A DNA stretch of 64,000 bases from ZC4RG29 sp964521255 (GCA_964521255.1 CAZFRM010000024.1:6815-70814), one strand, 5' to 3'. Positions 54,077 through 63,786 are shown, counted from the stretch's first letter. A program made the numbers and translations. Notes: a model not told the origin generated them from the letters alone.

Positions 54077-54187
54077 AATTCAATTGGCAATTAGCAACTG
54101 GCGGTTGACAAAACTGCTTTTTATTTTTCCACTTCCCTCATTGATCACTTTGCCTACTGCCTACTGTCAACTGCCTACTGATTCAAG
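54077..54187. repeat. Tandem CTGCCTACTG-type repeat before lpxB
   Basis: At about 54152-54182 the sequence has units such as TGCCTACTGCC and TGTCAACTGCC in a row. A rough inverted partner (GGCAATTAGCAACTGGCGG) lies 70 bases before. The same family starts right after the S8 protease at 47761. The lpxB ATG follows six bases after the repeat. Confidence 0.55.
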
Positions 54188-55312
54188 ATGCGTTACTACA
54201 TTATAGCAGGCGAGCGATCCGGCGACCTTCACGGAGGCAACCTTGTAAAGGTTTTGAAAAATTATGACCCTGGCGCAATTCTTCGTGGCTTCGGTGGAGA
54301 GTATATGCAACAGGCGGGCGTAGAACTTGCCGTGCATTACCGTGAGCTGGCGTTTATGGGAATGGTTGAGATACTGACTAACCTGAACAAGATTTCGCAA
54401 TACATAAAAAAGTGCAAAGCTGACATCGATCAATTCAAACCGGATGTGATCATCCTGATTGATTATGGAGGATTTAATCGTCGTATAGCAAAGTATGGAA
54501 AGAAGAAAGGCATCAAGGTGTTCTATTACATCCCGCCAAAAGTCTGGGCATGGTACCAGGCTCGTGCCCTTGAGCTCAAAGCAAATGTTGATCACCTTTT
54601 TGTAATTCTTCCCTTCGAAAAAGAATTTTATAAAAAGTTTGACTGGGATGTTGATTATGTTGGTAATCCTGTGTTGGATGCAGTGAAAGCTCACGAGCCT
54701 GATAAAAACTTTTCTGCTAACATTGGACTAGAAACTAATAAACCAATAGTCGCCCTGTTACCTGGAAGTCGCAAGCAGGAACTGATCCGGATTATTCCGT
54801 TAATGGCTGAGGTAGTAAAAAATAATCCAGCCTGTCAGTTTGTTGTGGCTGCTGTTGATAATCTTGATCCGCATCTTTATGATCCACTACGAAAAGCAGG
54901 TGAGGTGAAATTTGTTATGGATAAAACATACGATCTTTTATTAAATAGTAACGCCGCTATTGTTACATCTGGGACGGCCACGTTAGAAACTGCACTGCTA
55001 AACGTTCCGCAAATTGTTGTTTACAAAACCAGCACTATCTCGTATTGGCTTGTAAAAATAATTATCAAGGTTAAATTCATCTCGCTTGTAAATCTTATCG
55101 CTGATAAAGAAGTGATTAAAGAACTCATTCAGAATGATGCGAATGAATCCAGGGTTACAGATGAATTAAAGGAACTTATCTCGGGACAAAGGAGAAACGT
55201 TGTTCTCGAAGGATATAAAGAAGTGAAAAACAAGCTCGACGCCGGCGGCTCTGCATCCGACAACACCGCCAAACTAATGACCAAATACCTCGATCCCAAA
55301 AGTCCCCTTTAG
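54188..55312 (+). CDS. lpxB: Lipid-A-disaccharide synthase
   Basis: The 374-residue protein has the LpxB pattern: YIIAGERSGDLHGGNLVK, ILRGFGGEYMQQAGVEL, FMGMVEIL, VILIDYGGFNRRIAKYGKKKGIKVFYYIPPKVWAW, LPFEKEFYKKF and VDYVGNPVLD, LLPGSRKQEL. It joins UDP-diacylglucosamine and lipid X in lipid A synthesis. The last residues (DPKSPL) and the stop are encoded by a 25-base repeat that also occurs at the lepA/folD border. Confidence 0.96.
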   Translation: MRYYIIAGERSGDLHGGNLVKVLKNYDPGAILRGFGGEYMQQAGVELAVHYRELAFMGMVEILTNLNKISQYIKKCKADIDQFKPDVIILIDYGGFNRRIAKYGKKKGIKVFYYIPPKVWAWYQARALELKANVDHLFVILPFEKEFYKKFDWDVDYVGNPVLDAVKAHEPDKNFSANIGLETNKPIVALLPGSRKQELIRIIPLMAEVVKNNPACQFVVAAVDNLDPHLYDPLRKAGEVKFVMDKTYDLLLNSNAAIVTSGTATLETALLNVPQIVVYKTSTISYWLVKIIIKVKFISLVNLIADKEVIKELIQNDANESRVTDELKELISGQRRNVVLEGYKEVKNKLDAGGSASDNTAKLMTKYLDPKSPL

Positions 55313-55340
55313 GGGATTTAGGGGTAGGGGTAGGGTAGGG
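55301..55340. repeat. Copy of the AGTCCCCTTTAGGGG repeat at the lpxB end
   Basis: Bases 55301-55325 are identical over 25 bases to 29196-29220. It is followed by a GGGTA-rich tract that runs to the clpX stop at 55341. It sits exactly between two convergent genes and contributes the lpxB stop codon. Confidence 0.9.
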
Positions 55341-56576
55341 TTATGCTACCTTCAACTTACTATATTGCGACTTGCTGAATTTCTCTTCTGCGTAAGCACG
55401 CGTAATAACTAACCGGTCGGTTGATTTTTCAGAAGGCAGTTCAAACATAGCATCATTAACAATAGCCTCGCAAATACTGCGAAGTCCGCGTGCACCAAGT
55501 TTAAACTCAAGCGCCTTTTCTACAATGAAGTCAATAGCTCCATCTTTGAATTCTATTTCGATACTCTCCATATCGAAAAGCTTTTTGTATTGTTTTACCA
55601 AAGCGTTTTTAGGCTCTGTTAAAATTCTTCTTAAAGCTTCGCGGTCAAGTGGATTAAGATAAGATACCACCGGAAGACGACCGATGAGTTCAGGTATTAA
55701 TCCGAAACTCTTAAGATCTTGTGCTGATATGAACTGAAGCAATGTATCCTTATCAATATCACCGGGATGAAGTCCTTCGTGCGCTGTAGCAAAACCAAGC
55801 GGGCGTGTATTTAAACGATTACCGATGAGCCGTTGAATACCTTCAAATGCGCCGCCGCATACAAACAAAATATTTTCGGTATTAACAGAAATCATTTTTT
55901 GATCAGGATGCTTGCGGCCACCTTGAGGAGGAACATTTACTGAGGTTCCTTCTAATAATTTCAACAACGCCTGTTGCACACCTTCTCCACTTACATCACG
56001 GGTAATAGATGGATTATCAGACTTCCGCGCAATCTTGTCGATTTCGTCAATATATACTATGCCTCGCTCAGCCGCTTCTACATTGTAATCAGCCGATTGA
56101 AGAAGTCTTGTCAAAATACTCTCCACATCTTCACCCACATAACCGGCTTCGGTTAATACGGTGGCATCAGCAATGCAAAAAGGTACCTGTAGTAATTTGG
56201 CGAGCGTACGTGCTAAATAGGTTTTACCTGTTCCCGTATCACCAACAAGAATGATGTTTGACTTTTCAACCACTACATCATTGTCCACTTTGCGTTGCAT
56301 TAACCGCTTGTAGTGATTGTAAACAGCCACTGAAATAACTTTTTTGGCTTCGTCCTGCCCGATTACATATTCATCAAGGAAATGTTTGATCTCGCGGGGT
56401 TTGAGAAGCTTGAAGTTCGGCGTAAGCCCGGTTTCATTCTTACTTTTCTTTTCTTCCTGGAGAATCTGGCTGGCTTGGGTAACGCATTTGTCACAAATGT
56501 GGGCGTGAATCCCTGAAATCATCAGATCCACATCCTTTTTATTGCGACCGCAAAATGAACAGGTTACTTCCGCCAT
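55341..56576 (-). CDS. clpX: ATP-dependent Clp protease ATP-binding subunit ClpX
   Basis: From the ATG at 56576 the protein has 411 residues, the usual length. The zinc-binding Cys residues 6, 9, 28 and 31 (CSFCG ... CDKC) form the N-terminal domain. The AAA+ domain has GDTGTGKTYLA (Walker A), ERGIVYIDEIDKIA (Walker B) and a typical GEGVQQALLKLLEGT stretch; the IGF-type loop is seen in IGLIPE-like FGLIPELIGRLP. It unfolds substrates for ClpP. A 14-residue upstream frame is not needed. The clpP gene follows on the chromosome upstream of it. Confidence 0.97.
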   Translation of the reverse strand: MAEVTCSFCGRNKKDVDLMISGIHAHICDKCVTQASQILQEEKKSKNETGLTPNFKLLKPREIKHFLDEYVIGQDEAKKVISVAVYNHYKRLMQRKVDNDVVVEKSNIILVGDTGTGKTYLARTLAKLLQVPFCIADATVLTEAGYVGEDVESILTRLLQSADYNVEAAERGIVYIDEIDKIARKSDNPSITRDVSGEGVQQALLKLLEGTSVNVPPQGGRKHPDQKMISVNTENILFVCGGAFEGIQRLIGNRLNTRPLGFATAHEGLHPGDIDKDTLLQFISAQDLKSFGLIPELIGRLPVVSYLNPLDREALRRILTEPKNALVKQYKKLFDMESIEIEFKDGAIDFIVEKALEFKLGARGLRSICEAIVNDAMFELPSEKSTDRLVITRAYAEEKFSKSQYSKLKVA

Positions 56577-56673
56577 AGGTTCTGTAGTTTGATATTGCCG
56601 ATTTGGCAAAGGTACCACTTTAAAGAAAGAGGTACAAATTGGTTAATTCGTACCCCTTTTTTGATCTCTTATG

Positions 56674-57369
56674 TTAATTGGGTTTCTTTCGCTCTAATAC
56701 TTCGTCAATCAATCCGTAGTCTTTCGCTTCTTGCGCACGCATCCAGTAATCTCTATCGCTGTCTTTTTCTATTCTTTCATATTTCTGTCCGGAATGTCTA
56801 GCAAGGATGTTGTACAAATCCTTCTTTACTTCCAGGGTTTGTCGCAAGGATATTTCCATGTCTGACGCTTGCCCCTGCATGCCGCTCATCGGCTGATGGA
56901 TCATTATTCTCGAATGAGGAAGACCTGATCTTTTCTTTGCAGCGCCAGCACAAAGCAGAACAGCCGCCATAGATGCTGCGAGCCCTGTACAAATAGTAGC
57001 TACATCGGGGTTGATGTATTGCATAGTGTCATAAACACCCAAACCAGCATAAACTGAACCTCCCGGACTATTGATATACATGATAACCTCCTTTTTAGGG
57101 TCAGCAGATTCCAGGAAAAGCAGTTGCGCTGTGATAACGTTGGCGATATAATCATCTACAGGTGTTCCTAAAAATACAATACGGTCTGCCATCAGCCGGG
57201 AGAATACGTCAATCACAGTTGCCCTCATTTGTCGCTCCTCTACAATGTTTGGAGTCATGGCCGTTATCTCCGGGGTTGCTGCCATTATTTTTTCGTAGCG
57301 ATCAAGATTGGAACTGCTCATGCCCATGTGGTGAACAGCGTACTTTCTGAATTCATCGTTATAGTTCAT
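56674..57369 (-). CDS. clpP: ATP-dependent Clp protease proteolytic subunit
   Basis: From the ATG at 57369 the protein has 231 residues. The catalytic Ser133 (GLAASMAAVLL) and His158 (RIMIHQPMSG) are clear. MYINSPGGSVYAGLGVYDTMQYI is the usual segment before the Ser. The Asp near residue 207 in IEKDSDRDYWM is the third member. The N-terminal 20-odd residues include a likely propeptide-like stretch. It lies 97 bases upstream of clpX on the same strand, and tig is upstream in turn. Confidence 0.97.
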   Translation of the reverse strand: MNYNDEFRKYAVHHMGMSSSNLDRYEKIMAATPEITAMTPNIVEERQMRATVIDVFSRLMADRIVFLGTPVDDYIANVITAQLLFLESADPKKEVIMYINSPGGSVYAGLGVYDTMQYINPDVATICTGLAASMAAVLLCAGAAKKRSGLPHSRIMIHQPMSGMQGQASDMEISLRQTLEVKKDLYNILARHSGQKYERIEKDSDRDYWMRAQEAKDYGLIDEVLERKKPN

Positions 57370-57477
57370 AGTCTTTATGTGAAATTTTTGCTTAGTTACG
57401 TAAAATGGCCTTTGGGATAAGGCTGACAATCATAGCCATCCTGACCTTAAAATCCAACTTTCCTATTAACTGATATA

Positions 57478-57510
57478 GATAAAAAATGGTTTTGGGTCAT
57501 CCAAAACCAT
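57478..57510 (-). terminator. Terminator after the trigger factor gene
   Basis: A 10-bp perfect stem (57486-57495 with 57501-57510) encloses five bases. On the minus strand it is followed by a run of six T residues. It lies 31 bases past the tig stop. Confidence 0.85.
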
Positions 57511-57541
57511 AGTCGAAATTGTTTATCGATTTATTTTAAGT

Positions 57542-58888
57542 CTAGTGCTTATGCTCTTCAACAATTTTCTTAAACTCATCAACACTTACTTTCTTTTCCG
57601 CAACGGTAATATTTTGCTTGATGTGGTTAAGAATTTTTTCGTTTCTTAATTGCTGATAAAGTTTCATGAAGTTCTGACCGTTTTCATTGGATAAGTAGTT
57701 ATCAGCAATTCCATCCAGTCTATCCTGAATCTGTTCAGCAAAAGCCTGCCCTCCGAACTGAGCAATAATCAATTCCTTGGCTTTGTCCTTCACTTCATCA
57801 GCATCAACGATAATTTTATTGTCTTCCGCTATTTTATTCTTCACAATGTCCCAAACCAAGCCTCTTTTATAAGAGCTGAATTCTTTATCAAGTACATCGT
57901 CTGTTACTTTACCTTCACTGGTGCTCTTAAGCCATTGTTTTAAGAAACCTTCAGGTAAATTAATTTTTGTATTCTCTACATAGTAATCTTCTATATTGTG
58001 TTCCAGGAAATGGTCCGACTCGCGTTTATAGTTTTCGCCTATTGTAGTCTTCACTTTGTCAATAAACTCTTCTTCTGTCTTGACAGCATCTTTCCCGAAC
58101 ACACGATCGAAAAGTTCTACATTTACCTCTGCAGGTTCTACGCTGCTTATGGTTGTAACTTTAAGGATGTATTTTCCTTTTTTCTCTTTTGCTTCTTCTA
58201 TCGTCAGGCCGAGCAGGCGCGATTTTGCATCATCATCGGTTAGCGCTTTTTCAATGTCGAACTCTACCTCATCATCTTTCTTCAGTCCGATGAAATTCTT
58301 TTGCTCTTTCTTATCAACCTGCTCAACTGACAGGTAGGCGTAATCTTTTTTGAATTCGCCATCCTTCTCCCTTATCTCGCCGAACAAATTGTCGTGCTCT
58401 CCACTGGTCTCGGGATAATTCACTTTACCAAATCGTTTCTTCAGATCGGTGATTGTTTCATCAATTACTTTACCATCAACTTCAATGGGATAAGATTTAA
58501 CTTTTACCTTGGAAGAAAGCTCATAGTTAAAATCATCTACCATTCCGATCTGATATTCAAACTCAAAATCTTTCTGTCCTTCCCAATCAATGCCACCCGC
58601 TTTTTCCTGATCAGGCAGGGGGTCACCAAGAATCTTTATATTATTGTCCTTAATGTAATCGGAGAGTTTATGGGATAGAAGGTGATTGATCTCTTCTACA
58701 AGGATGGATTTACCAAACATTCTTTTAATTACACCCGTTGGCACTTTTCCCGGACGAAAACCTTTGATGTTGGCCTTGCGGGCATAGTCTTTTACTTTTT
58801 CTTCTACATGGGGTTGATAATCCCCTTCGGTTAATTTAATTTTAATAAGACCTTCGGTGTTGCTTCTTTTGTCAAGTGTAATTTCCAA
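57542..58888 (-). CDS. tig: Trigger factor
   Basis: The 448-residue protein begins MEITLDKRSNTEGLIKIKL and carries the ribosome-binding domain with the NIKGFRPGKVPTGVIKRMFG motif (about 42-60). A peptidyl-prolyl isomerase-like middle domain and a C-terminal chaperone arm (EFIDKVKTTIGENYKRESD...) follow. It binds nascent chains at the ribosome exit tunnel. The gene lies next to clpP and clpX, the usual bacterial grouping, with its own terminator between tig and clpP. Confidence 0.93.
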   Translation of the reverse strand: MEITLDKRSNTEGLIKIKLTEGDYQPHVEEKVKDYARKANIKGFRPGKVPTGVIKRMFGKSILVEEINHLLSHKLSDYIKDNNIKILGDPLPDQEKAGGIDWEGQKDFEFEYQIGMVDDFNYELSSKVKVKSYPIEVDGKVIDETITDLKKRFGKVNYPETSGEHDNLFGEIREKDGEFKKDYAYLSVEQVDKKEQKNFIGLKKDDEVEFDIEKALTDDDAKSRLLGLTIEEAKEKKGKYILKVTTISSVEPAEVNVELFDRVFGKDAVKTEEEFIDKVKTTIGENYKRESDHFLEHNIEDYYVENTKINLPEGFLKQWLKSTSEGKVTDDVLDKEFSSYKRGLVWDIVKNKIAEDNKIIVDADEVKDKAKELIIAQFGGQAFAEQIQDRLDGIADNYLSNENGQNFMKLYQQLRNEKILNHIKQNITVAEKKVSVDEFKKIVEEHKH

Positions 58889-58923
58889 AGTCGTAAGCTT
58901 TTGTTATTGGTTCGAAATAAATC

Positions 58924-58964
58924 AAAAACCCTCGATGCTACAGAAAAGTTACCTGCATCAAGGG
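58924..58964 (-). terminator. Terminator of tRNA-Leu
   Basis: CCCTCGATGC (58929-58938) pairs with GCATCAAGGG (58955-58964) with one mismatch. On the minus strand a run of T residues follows (58924-58928). It lies just after the tRNA. Confidence 0.75.
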
Positions 58965-58973
58965 ATTAGAGTG

Positions 58974-59055
58974 TGCGGATGGAGGGACTCGAACCCCCAC
59001 GCCTTGCGGCACCAGATCCTAAGTCTGGCGCGGCTACCAATTACGCCACATCCGC
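58974..59055 (-). tRNA. tRNA-Leu (anticodon UAG)
   Basis: On the minus strand the acceptor stem is GCGGATG / CATCCGC with an A discriminator. The anticodon stem CCAGA / TCTGG holds the loop CTTAGGA, so the anticodon is TAG and it reads CUA leucine codons. A short variable arm and the TTCGAGTCC T-loop are present. The 3' CCA is not encoded. The gene is upstream of tig on the same strand. Confidence 0.95.
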
Positions 59056-59317
59056 ATAATGTGCCTGATTTTCAATAGGGTTAGTCCTGTCTTTCAGAAC
59101 TTGCTTTGAAAATGGAGGGCAAATTTAGAGATTATTGTGGAATATTAAAGAGCTAATTAATTTGTTACGATTTTTTAAAAGGTCGTTTTTAAAATGAAGA
59201 TCAGGTACAGCAATGTTTGACGTTTGAGATTCTTCATTTGAGCATTATGTTTTTAGATTTAAAATTGTTTCGGTCAAACCATTCAACCGTTCGCGGATGG
59301 TTAAATTTTAGTTTTTC

Positions 59318-61549
59318 ATGATAGTAATTGACGCAGAGCAGGAGAAAAAGGAAATCATAAGCAGGTACAGGAAGTTATTAAGAAAAGCAAAACCTATATT
59401 AAAAGAAGGTGATGCCAGGCTTATCAAACGGGCATTCACAATAGCACTTGACGCACATAAGGAAATGCGCCGTAAATCTGGCGAACCTTTTATTTTTCAC
59501 CCTCTCGCTGTTGCCCAAATATGTGTTGAAGAAATTGGGTTGGGAACTACATCTATCATTGCCGCCCTCATGCATGATGTAGTAGAAGATACAGACATTG
59601 AGCTGGAGGATATCCGCAGAATTTTTGGAGAGAAAATTACCAAGATCATTGACGGCCTTACCAAGATTAGAGGCGTTTTTGAATACGGCACTTCACAGCA
59701 GGCGGAAAATTTCCGGAAGATGTTGTTCACCTTATCCGAAGATGTGCGGGTGATCCTTATCAAACTTGCTGATCGGCTTCATAACATGCGTACGCTGGCA
59801 AGCATGCCACGAAACAAACAGTTAAAAGTCGCCTCCGAAACTATTTATCTCTACGCACCTCTTGCACACCGTTTAGGATTGAACGCCATTAAGACTGAAT
59901 TAGAAGACTTATACCTTCGATTTACAGACTATCAGGTATATACCTCCATTACAGAAAAGATTGATGCCACAAGAGCTGTTCGAAATAAATTCATCCGGCA
60001 ATTCATGTTGCCAATTAAAGAGGAATTGGATCGGTTAACCTTACAGCATGAAATTCTTGGACGACCAAAATCCATCTACTCGATCTGGAACAAAATGCGA
60101 CGACAGAATATTCCATTCGAGGAAGTTTACGATCTGTTTGCCATTCGCATCATCGTTGATACTCCCTATGAAACCGAGAAGGCAATTTGTTGGCAGATAT
60201 ATTCTATTGTAACAGATTACTATACTCCTAATCCTGACCGTTTGAGAGATTGGATAAGTACACCCAAGTCTAACGGTTACGAATCATTGCATACCACTGT
60301 CATGGCGAAGAATGGACAATGGGTGGAAGTTCAGATAAGAAGTAAGCGAATGGATGAAATCGCTGAAAAAGGATATGCAGCGCATTGGAAATATAAAGAC
60401 AACGCAACATCACATGAATCCAATCTCGAAAAATGGTTGGCCAAGGTACGTGACTTGTTGGATCAAAACGATCACTCTGCCCTCGACTTTGTTGATGATT
60501 TCCGCGGCAATCTTTTTAGTGAGGAGGTATTTGTCTTCACACCAAAAGGCGAATTAAAAACTCTTCCCTACGGTGCCACTGCACTTGATTTTGCTTTTGA
60601 AATTCATACACAGATAGGATCAAAATGCATAGGCGCCAAGGTCAATAATAAATTAGTGTCTATCAATTATGTATTGAAGAATGGCGACCAGGTTGAGATA
60701 CTAACATCACAAAAGCAACGGCCACACGAAGACTGGCTTCGTTTTGTTGTAAGCTCAAAAGCAAAAACACGTATCAAGGATGTTTTAAAGGAAGATAAAA
60801 AACGCATTGCGGATGATGGAAAGGAAATTATCGCCAGGAAGCTGAAGCAGATAAAAGCAGAACCAACACAGGAAGCTCTTGAACAAATGCGCGAGTATTT
60901 TAATCTTCCCTCGCATTTTGAATTGTACTACCGGGTCGGGAATGGAACGATAGCTACATCGGAGATTAAAAAGTTCCGCGACTACAAGCCCACCTCTCCA
61001 CTTAAAACAAAACCCAATGTAAAGGTTTCTGATGCCAGAACATTTGAGCAGGAGATAACAAAAATCAAAGATCGGTATGAAGATATTCTTTTGATAGGTG
61101 AGGACATGGATATTGTTGATTACAAACTGGCGAAATGTTGTACACCCATCCCTGGTGATGAAGTATTTGGATTTGTAACCGTAAATGAAGGGATTAAAAT
61201 TCACCGCGCTAATTGTCCGAACTCTCCCGAATTGCTTTCGCATCATGGAAACAGAGTAGTGAAAGCCAAGTGGACTTCACAACATGAGGTTGCCTTTCTT
61301 ACCGGATTGAAAATACGGGGTACAGATCGCGTGGGATTAATTAATGATGTGTCCAAAGTTATTTCAGAAGAGCTGAAAGTGAACATGAGTTCTATGTCCA
61401 TGCATACGGATGCAGGAATTTTCGAAGGTGAGATAATGTTGTATGTAAATGATACGCGTCACCTGGAAGAACTGATCGGTAAATTAATGAATGTAGAAGG
61501 CGTAGTAAAAGTGGCAAGATTTGATTCAGCGATGGTTAAATCTGCGTAG
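59318..61549 (+). CDS. spoT: RelA/SpoT-family bifunctional (p)ppGpp synthetase/hydrolase
   Basis: The 743-residue protein has the long-RSH layout. The HD hydrolase domain has FHPLAVAQ (His61) and ALMHDVVEDTDI (His86-Asp87), consistent with an active hydrolase. The synthetase domain near 240-360 has RPKSIYSIWNKM-like GRPKSIYSIWNKM, TPKSNGYESLHTTVM and EIQIRT-like VEVQIRSKRMDEIAEKGYAAHWKYK. A TGS domain (VFVFTPKGELKTLPYGATALDFAFEIH) and a C-terminal ACT domain follow. It controls the stringent response. It starts a plus-strand run with fur, a STAS gene and purA. Confidence 0.94.
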   Translation: MIVIDAEQEKKEIISRYRKLLRKAKPILKEGDARLIKRAFTIALDAHKEMRRKSGEPFIFHPLAVAQICVEEIGLGTTSIIAALMHDVVEDTDIELEDIRRIFGEKITKIIDGLTKIRGVFEYGTSQQAENFRKMLFTLSEDVRVILIKLADRLHNMRTLASMPRNKQLKVASETIYLYAPLAHRLGLNAIKTELEDLYLRFTDYQVYTSITEKIDATRAVRNKFIRQFMLPIKEELDRLTLQHEILGRPKSIYSIWNKMRRQNIPFEEVYDLFAIRIIVDTPYETEKAICWQIYSIVTDYYTPNPDRLRDWISTPKSNGYESLHTTVMAKNGQWVEVQIRSKRMDEIAEKGYAAHWKYKDNATSHESNLEKWLAKVRDLLDQNDHSALDFVDDFRGNLFSEEVFVFTPKGELKTLPYGATALDFAFEIHTQIGSKCIGAKVNNKLVSINYVLKNGDQVEILTSQKQRPHEDWLRFVVSSKAKTRIKDVLKEDKKRIADDGKEIIARKLKQIKAEPTQEALEQMREYFNLPSHFELYYRVGNGTIATSEIKKFRDYKPTSPLKTKPNVKVSDARTFEQEITKIKDRYEDILLIGEDMDIVDYKLAKCCTPIPGDEVFGFVTVNEGIKIHRANCPNSPELLSHHGNRVVKAKWTSQHEVAFLTGLKIRGTDRVGLINDVSKVISEELKVNMSSMSMHTDAGIFEGEIMLYVNDTRHLEELIGKLMNVEGVVKVARFDSAMVKSA

Positions 61550-61672
61550 TTTATTAGTATTGTAAAATTTGGAATGAATGATTTGATGTAAACCTTTAAT
61601 TGCATTGATTTCCATTTTAAAAATTGTTGCATCTGTAAAATTTAATATCACCTTTGCATCGGCATAGACTCA

Positions 61673-62146
61673 ATGGCACTTAACCCGACACTATACGAAG
61701 AAGTAAAAAAGATTTTCACAGCGTATCTTGAAAATAAGGCGCTGCGAAAAACACCTGAACGTTACGCCATTCTGGAAGAAATTTATTCACGCGGTGGGCA
61801 CTTTGATGTAGAGTCGCTCTACATCAGCATGAAAACTAAAAACTACCGTGTAAGCCGGGCAACGGTATACAACACGTTGGATCTTTTGGTTGAATGTGAT
61901 CTTGTAAGCAAACATCAATTTGGAAAGAACCTGGCGCAGTATGAGAAGTCATATGGCTATAAGCAACATGATCATCTCATTTGCACAGATTGTCATCGCG
62001 TCGTAGAGTTTTGCGATCCTCGCATACAAAATATCCAGAAGACGGCTGAAGAAATTCTTCATTTCAATGTGTTGCATCATTCTCTTATATTATATGCTTC
62101 TTGCACAAAGGAGAATTGTGAAAACAGAACTTCTGAAATCAATTGA
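61673..62146 (+). CDS. fur: Fur-family transcriptional regulator
   Basis: The 157-residue protein has a winged-helix N-terminal part (LRKTPERYAILEEIYSRGGHFDVESLYISM, NYRVSRATVYNTLDLLVE). The structural zinc Cys pairs are C104/C107 (CTDC) and C144/C149 (CTKENC), and HDHLICTDCHRVVEF is the metal-site region. It may be Fur, PerR or Zur; the sequence does not decide. An approximate CACCTTTG at 61650-61657 lies where a minus-7 box would be. Confidence 0.85.
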   Translation: MALNPTLYEEVKKIFTAYLENKALRKTPERYAILEEIYSRGGHFDVESLYISMKTKNYRVSRATVYNTLDLLVECDLVSKHQFGKNLAQYEKSYGYKQHDHLICTDCHRVVEFCDPRIQNIQKTAEEILHFNVLHHSLILYASCTKENCENRTSEIN

Positions 62147-62157
62147 ACCTAACTCAT

Positions 62158-62499
62158 ATGAACTTTATTCATAAAATAAAAGACAATACGTTGATCATCC
62201 ACTTGTCGGGAGATCTTATCGGAGAAGATAACGGTTCCAGAGTTCTGGAAGTAGTAACCGATGCTATTCATCAAAATGTTATTGTTGGAATGGTAGATAT
62301 TTCGGGCCTTCGTTATATCAATAGCAGTGGTATAGGAGTGCTGATTACTATTCTTACCAAGTTTAGAAACAAGGGGGGTGAATTATATTTAGTAAAACCT
62401 TCGGAAAGTGTTCAGAAATTATTAGTCATCACCAAACTGAATTCTATTTTTCAAATTATTCAATCAGAAGACGAAGTTCTTAAAGCCGTTAAAAAGTAA
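62158..62499 (+). CDS. STAS-domain protein (anti-sigma factor antagonist-like)
   Basis: The ATG at 62158 gives 113 residues; a TTG at 62143 overlapping the fur end is less likely. It carries the STAS pattern NTLIIHLSGDLIGEDNG, VGMVDISGLRYINSSGIGVLITILTKFRNKGGELYLV. The Ser pair in NSSG is the usual phosphorylation region. The partner kinase is not in the window. It lies directly between fur and purA. Confidence 0.85.
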   Translation: MNFIHKIKDNTLIIHLSGDLIGEDNGSRVLEVVTDAIHQNVIVGMVDISGLRYINSSGIGVLITILTKFRNKGGELYLVKPSESVQKLLVITKLNSIFQIIQSEDEVLKAVKK

Positions 62500-62502
62500 A
62501 GC

Positions 62503-63786
62503 ATGTCTAAGGTAGATGTATTATTGGGCCTTCAATGGGGCGATGAAGGTAAAGGGAAAATTGTGGATGTTCTTGCGCCAAAGTATGATGTGGTGGCCCG
62601 GTTTCAAGGCGGCCCAAATGCAGGTCATACGTTAGAGTTTGATGGAATAAAACACGTACTGCACCAAATACCCTCCGGAATTTTTCGTGAGCACACAAAA
62701 AATATTATTGGAAACGGCGTTGTCCTGGACCCAATTATTTTTAAAGGAGAAATAGAGAAGCTTCAGAAGTTCAATTTAAATGTCAAGGCTAATCTTTTTA
62801 TTTCAAAGAAGGCAACGTTGATCCTTCCCACGCATCGTTTGCTTGATCATGCTTATGAAAAAGCAAAGGGCGAGAACAAAATCGGGTCTACATTGAAAGG
62901 TATTGGTCCTACATATCAGGATAAAATTGGCCGGCAAGGTTTGCGCGTAGGTGATATTCTTTCTGAAAATTTTAAAGAACGATTGAAGAAGTTAACCGAT
63001 GTTCATTTTAAGATACTTCAGGAGCACGAAATTGATTTTAACTGGACAGATCTGCAATCACAATTCTATGATGCGGTAGAATTTATGAAGCAGTTCAATC
63101 TGATTGAAAGTGAATATTTTTTGAATCGTGAATTGCAGGCAGGATCGACAATCCTGGCAGAAGGCGCACAAGGATCTTTATTGGATATTGATTTTGGTAG
63201 TTATCCGTTTGTTACCAGTTCCAATACCGTTACAGCAGGTGCCTGCACAGGTTTGGGTATAGCGCCAAAACATATCGGAGAAGTGTATGGAATATTCAAA
63301 GCCTATAGCACCCGCGTTGGGAGCGGCCCTTTTCCCACTGAACTTTTGGATGACCAGGGCGAGTTGATGCGTAAGGAGGGTAACGAATTTGGCTCTACCA
63401 CCGGCCGGCCAAGAAGATGCGGATGGATTGATATTCCATCGTTGAAATATTCTATCATGATAAATGGCGTCACACAACTTCTGATGATGAAGGCTGATGT
63501 GTTAAGTATATTTCCTGTGGTGAAAATTTGTACACACTACAAACTTAAGGATGGTTCTGTCACAGATACATTACCTTACGAACTTGTTAATGAGAAAATC
63601 ATTCCTGTTTATAAAGAGATAAAGGGATGGAATTCGTCGGTTGTTGGAATCCGCGAGGAAAACATTCCGTCTGAATTAAATCTCTACGTTGATTTCCTTG
63701 AAAAAGAGTTAGGTGTTCCTATAACGATGATTTCGACAGGCCCTGATCGTACGCAAACGATCTATAGACAGGTTGCTACTGCCTGA
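62503..63786 (+). CDS. purA: Adenylosuccinate synthetase
   Basis: The 427-residue protein has VLLGLQWGDEGKGKIVD (P-loop), GGPNAGHTLEF, GSTLKGIGPTYQDKIGRQGLRVGD, LAEGAQGSLLDIDFGSYPFVTSSN, STRVGSGPFPTEL and GRPRRCGWIDIP. It makes adenylosuccinate from IMP and aspartate. It starts three bases after the STAS gene stop, so the two are cotranscribed. A strong divergent-looking promoter follows for the next operon. Confidence 0.97.
   Translation: MSKVDVLLGLQWGDEGKGKIVDVLAPKYDVVARFQGGPNAGHTLEFDGIKHVLHQIPSGIFREHTKNIIGNGVVLDPIIFKGEIEKLQKFNLNVKANLFISKKATLILPTHRLLDHAYEKAKGENKIGSTLKGIGPTYQDKIGRQGLRVGDILSENFKERLKKLTDVHFKILQEHEIDFNWTDLQSQFYDAVEFMKQFNLIESEYFLNRELQAGSTILAEGAQGSLLDIDFGSYPFVTSSNTVTAGACTGLGIAPKHIGEVYGIFKAYSTRVGSGPFPTELLDDQGELMRKEGNEFGSTTGRPRRCGWIDIPSLKYSIMINGVTQLLMMKADVLSIFPVVKICTHYKLKDGSVTDTLPYELVNEKIIPVYKEIKGWNSSVVGIREENIPSELNLYVDFLEKELGVPITMISTGPDRTQTIYRQVATA

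Noticed and set aside
54167..54694. Open frame of 175 codons on the minus strand inside lpxB
   Set aside because: It is antisense to a well-conserved lpxB and has no start signal or family match.
60785..61246. Open frame of 153 codons on the minus strand inside the RelA/SpoT gene
   Set aside because: It is antisense to conserved synthetase and TGS coding sequence and has no independent support.
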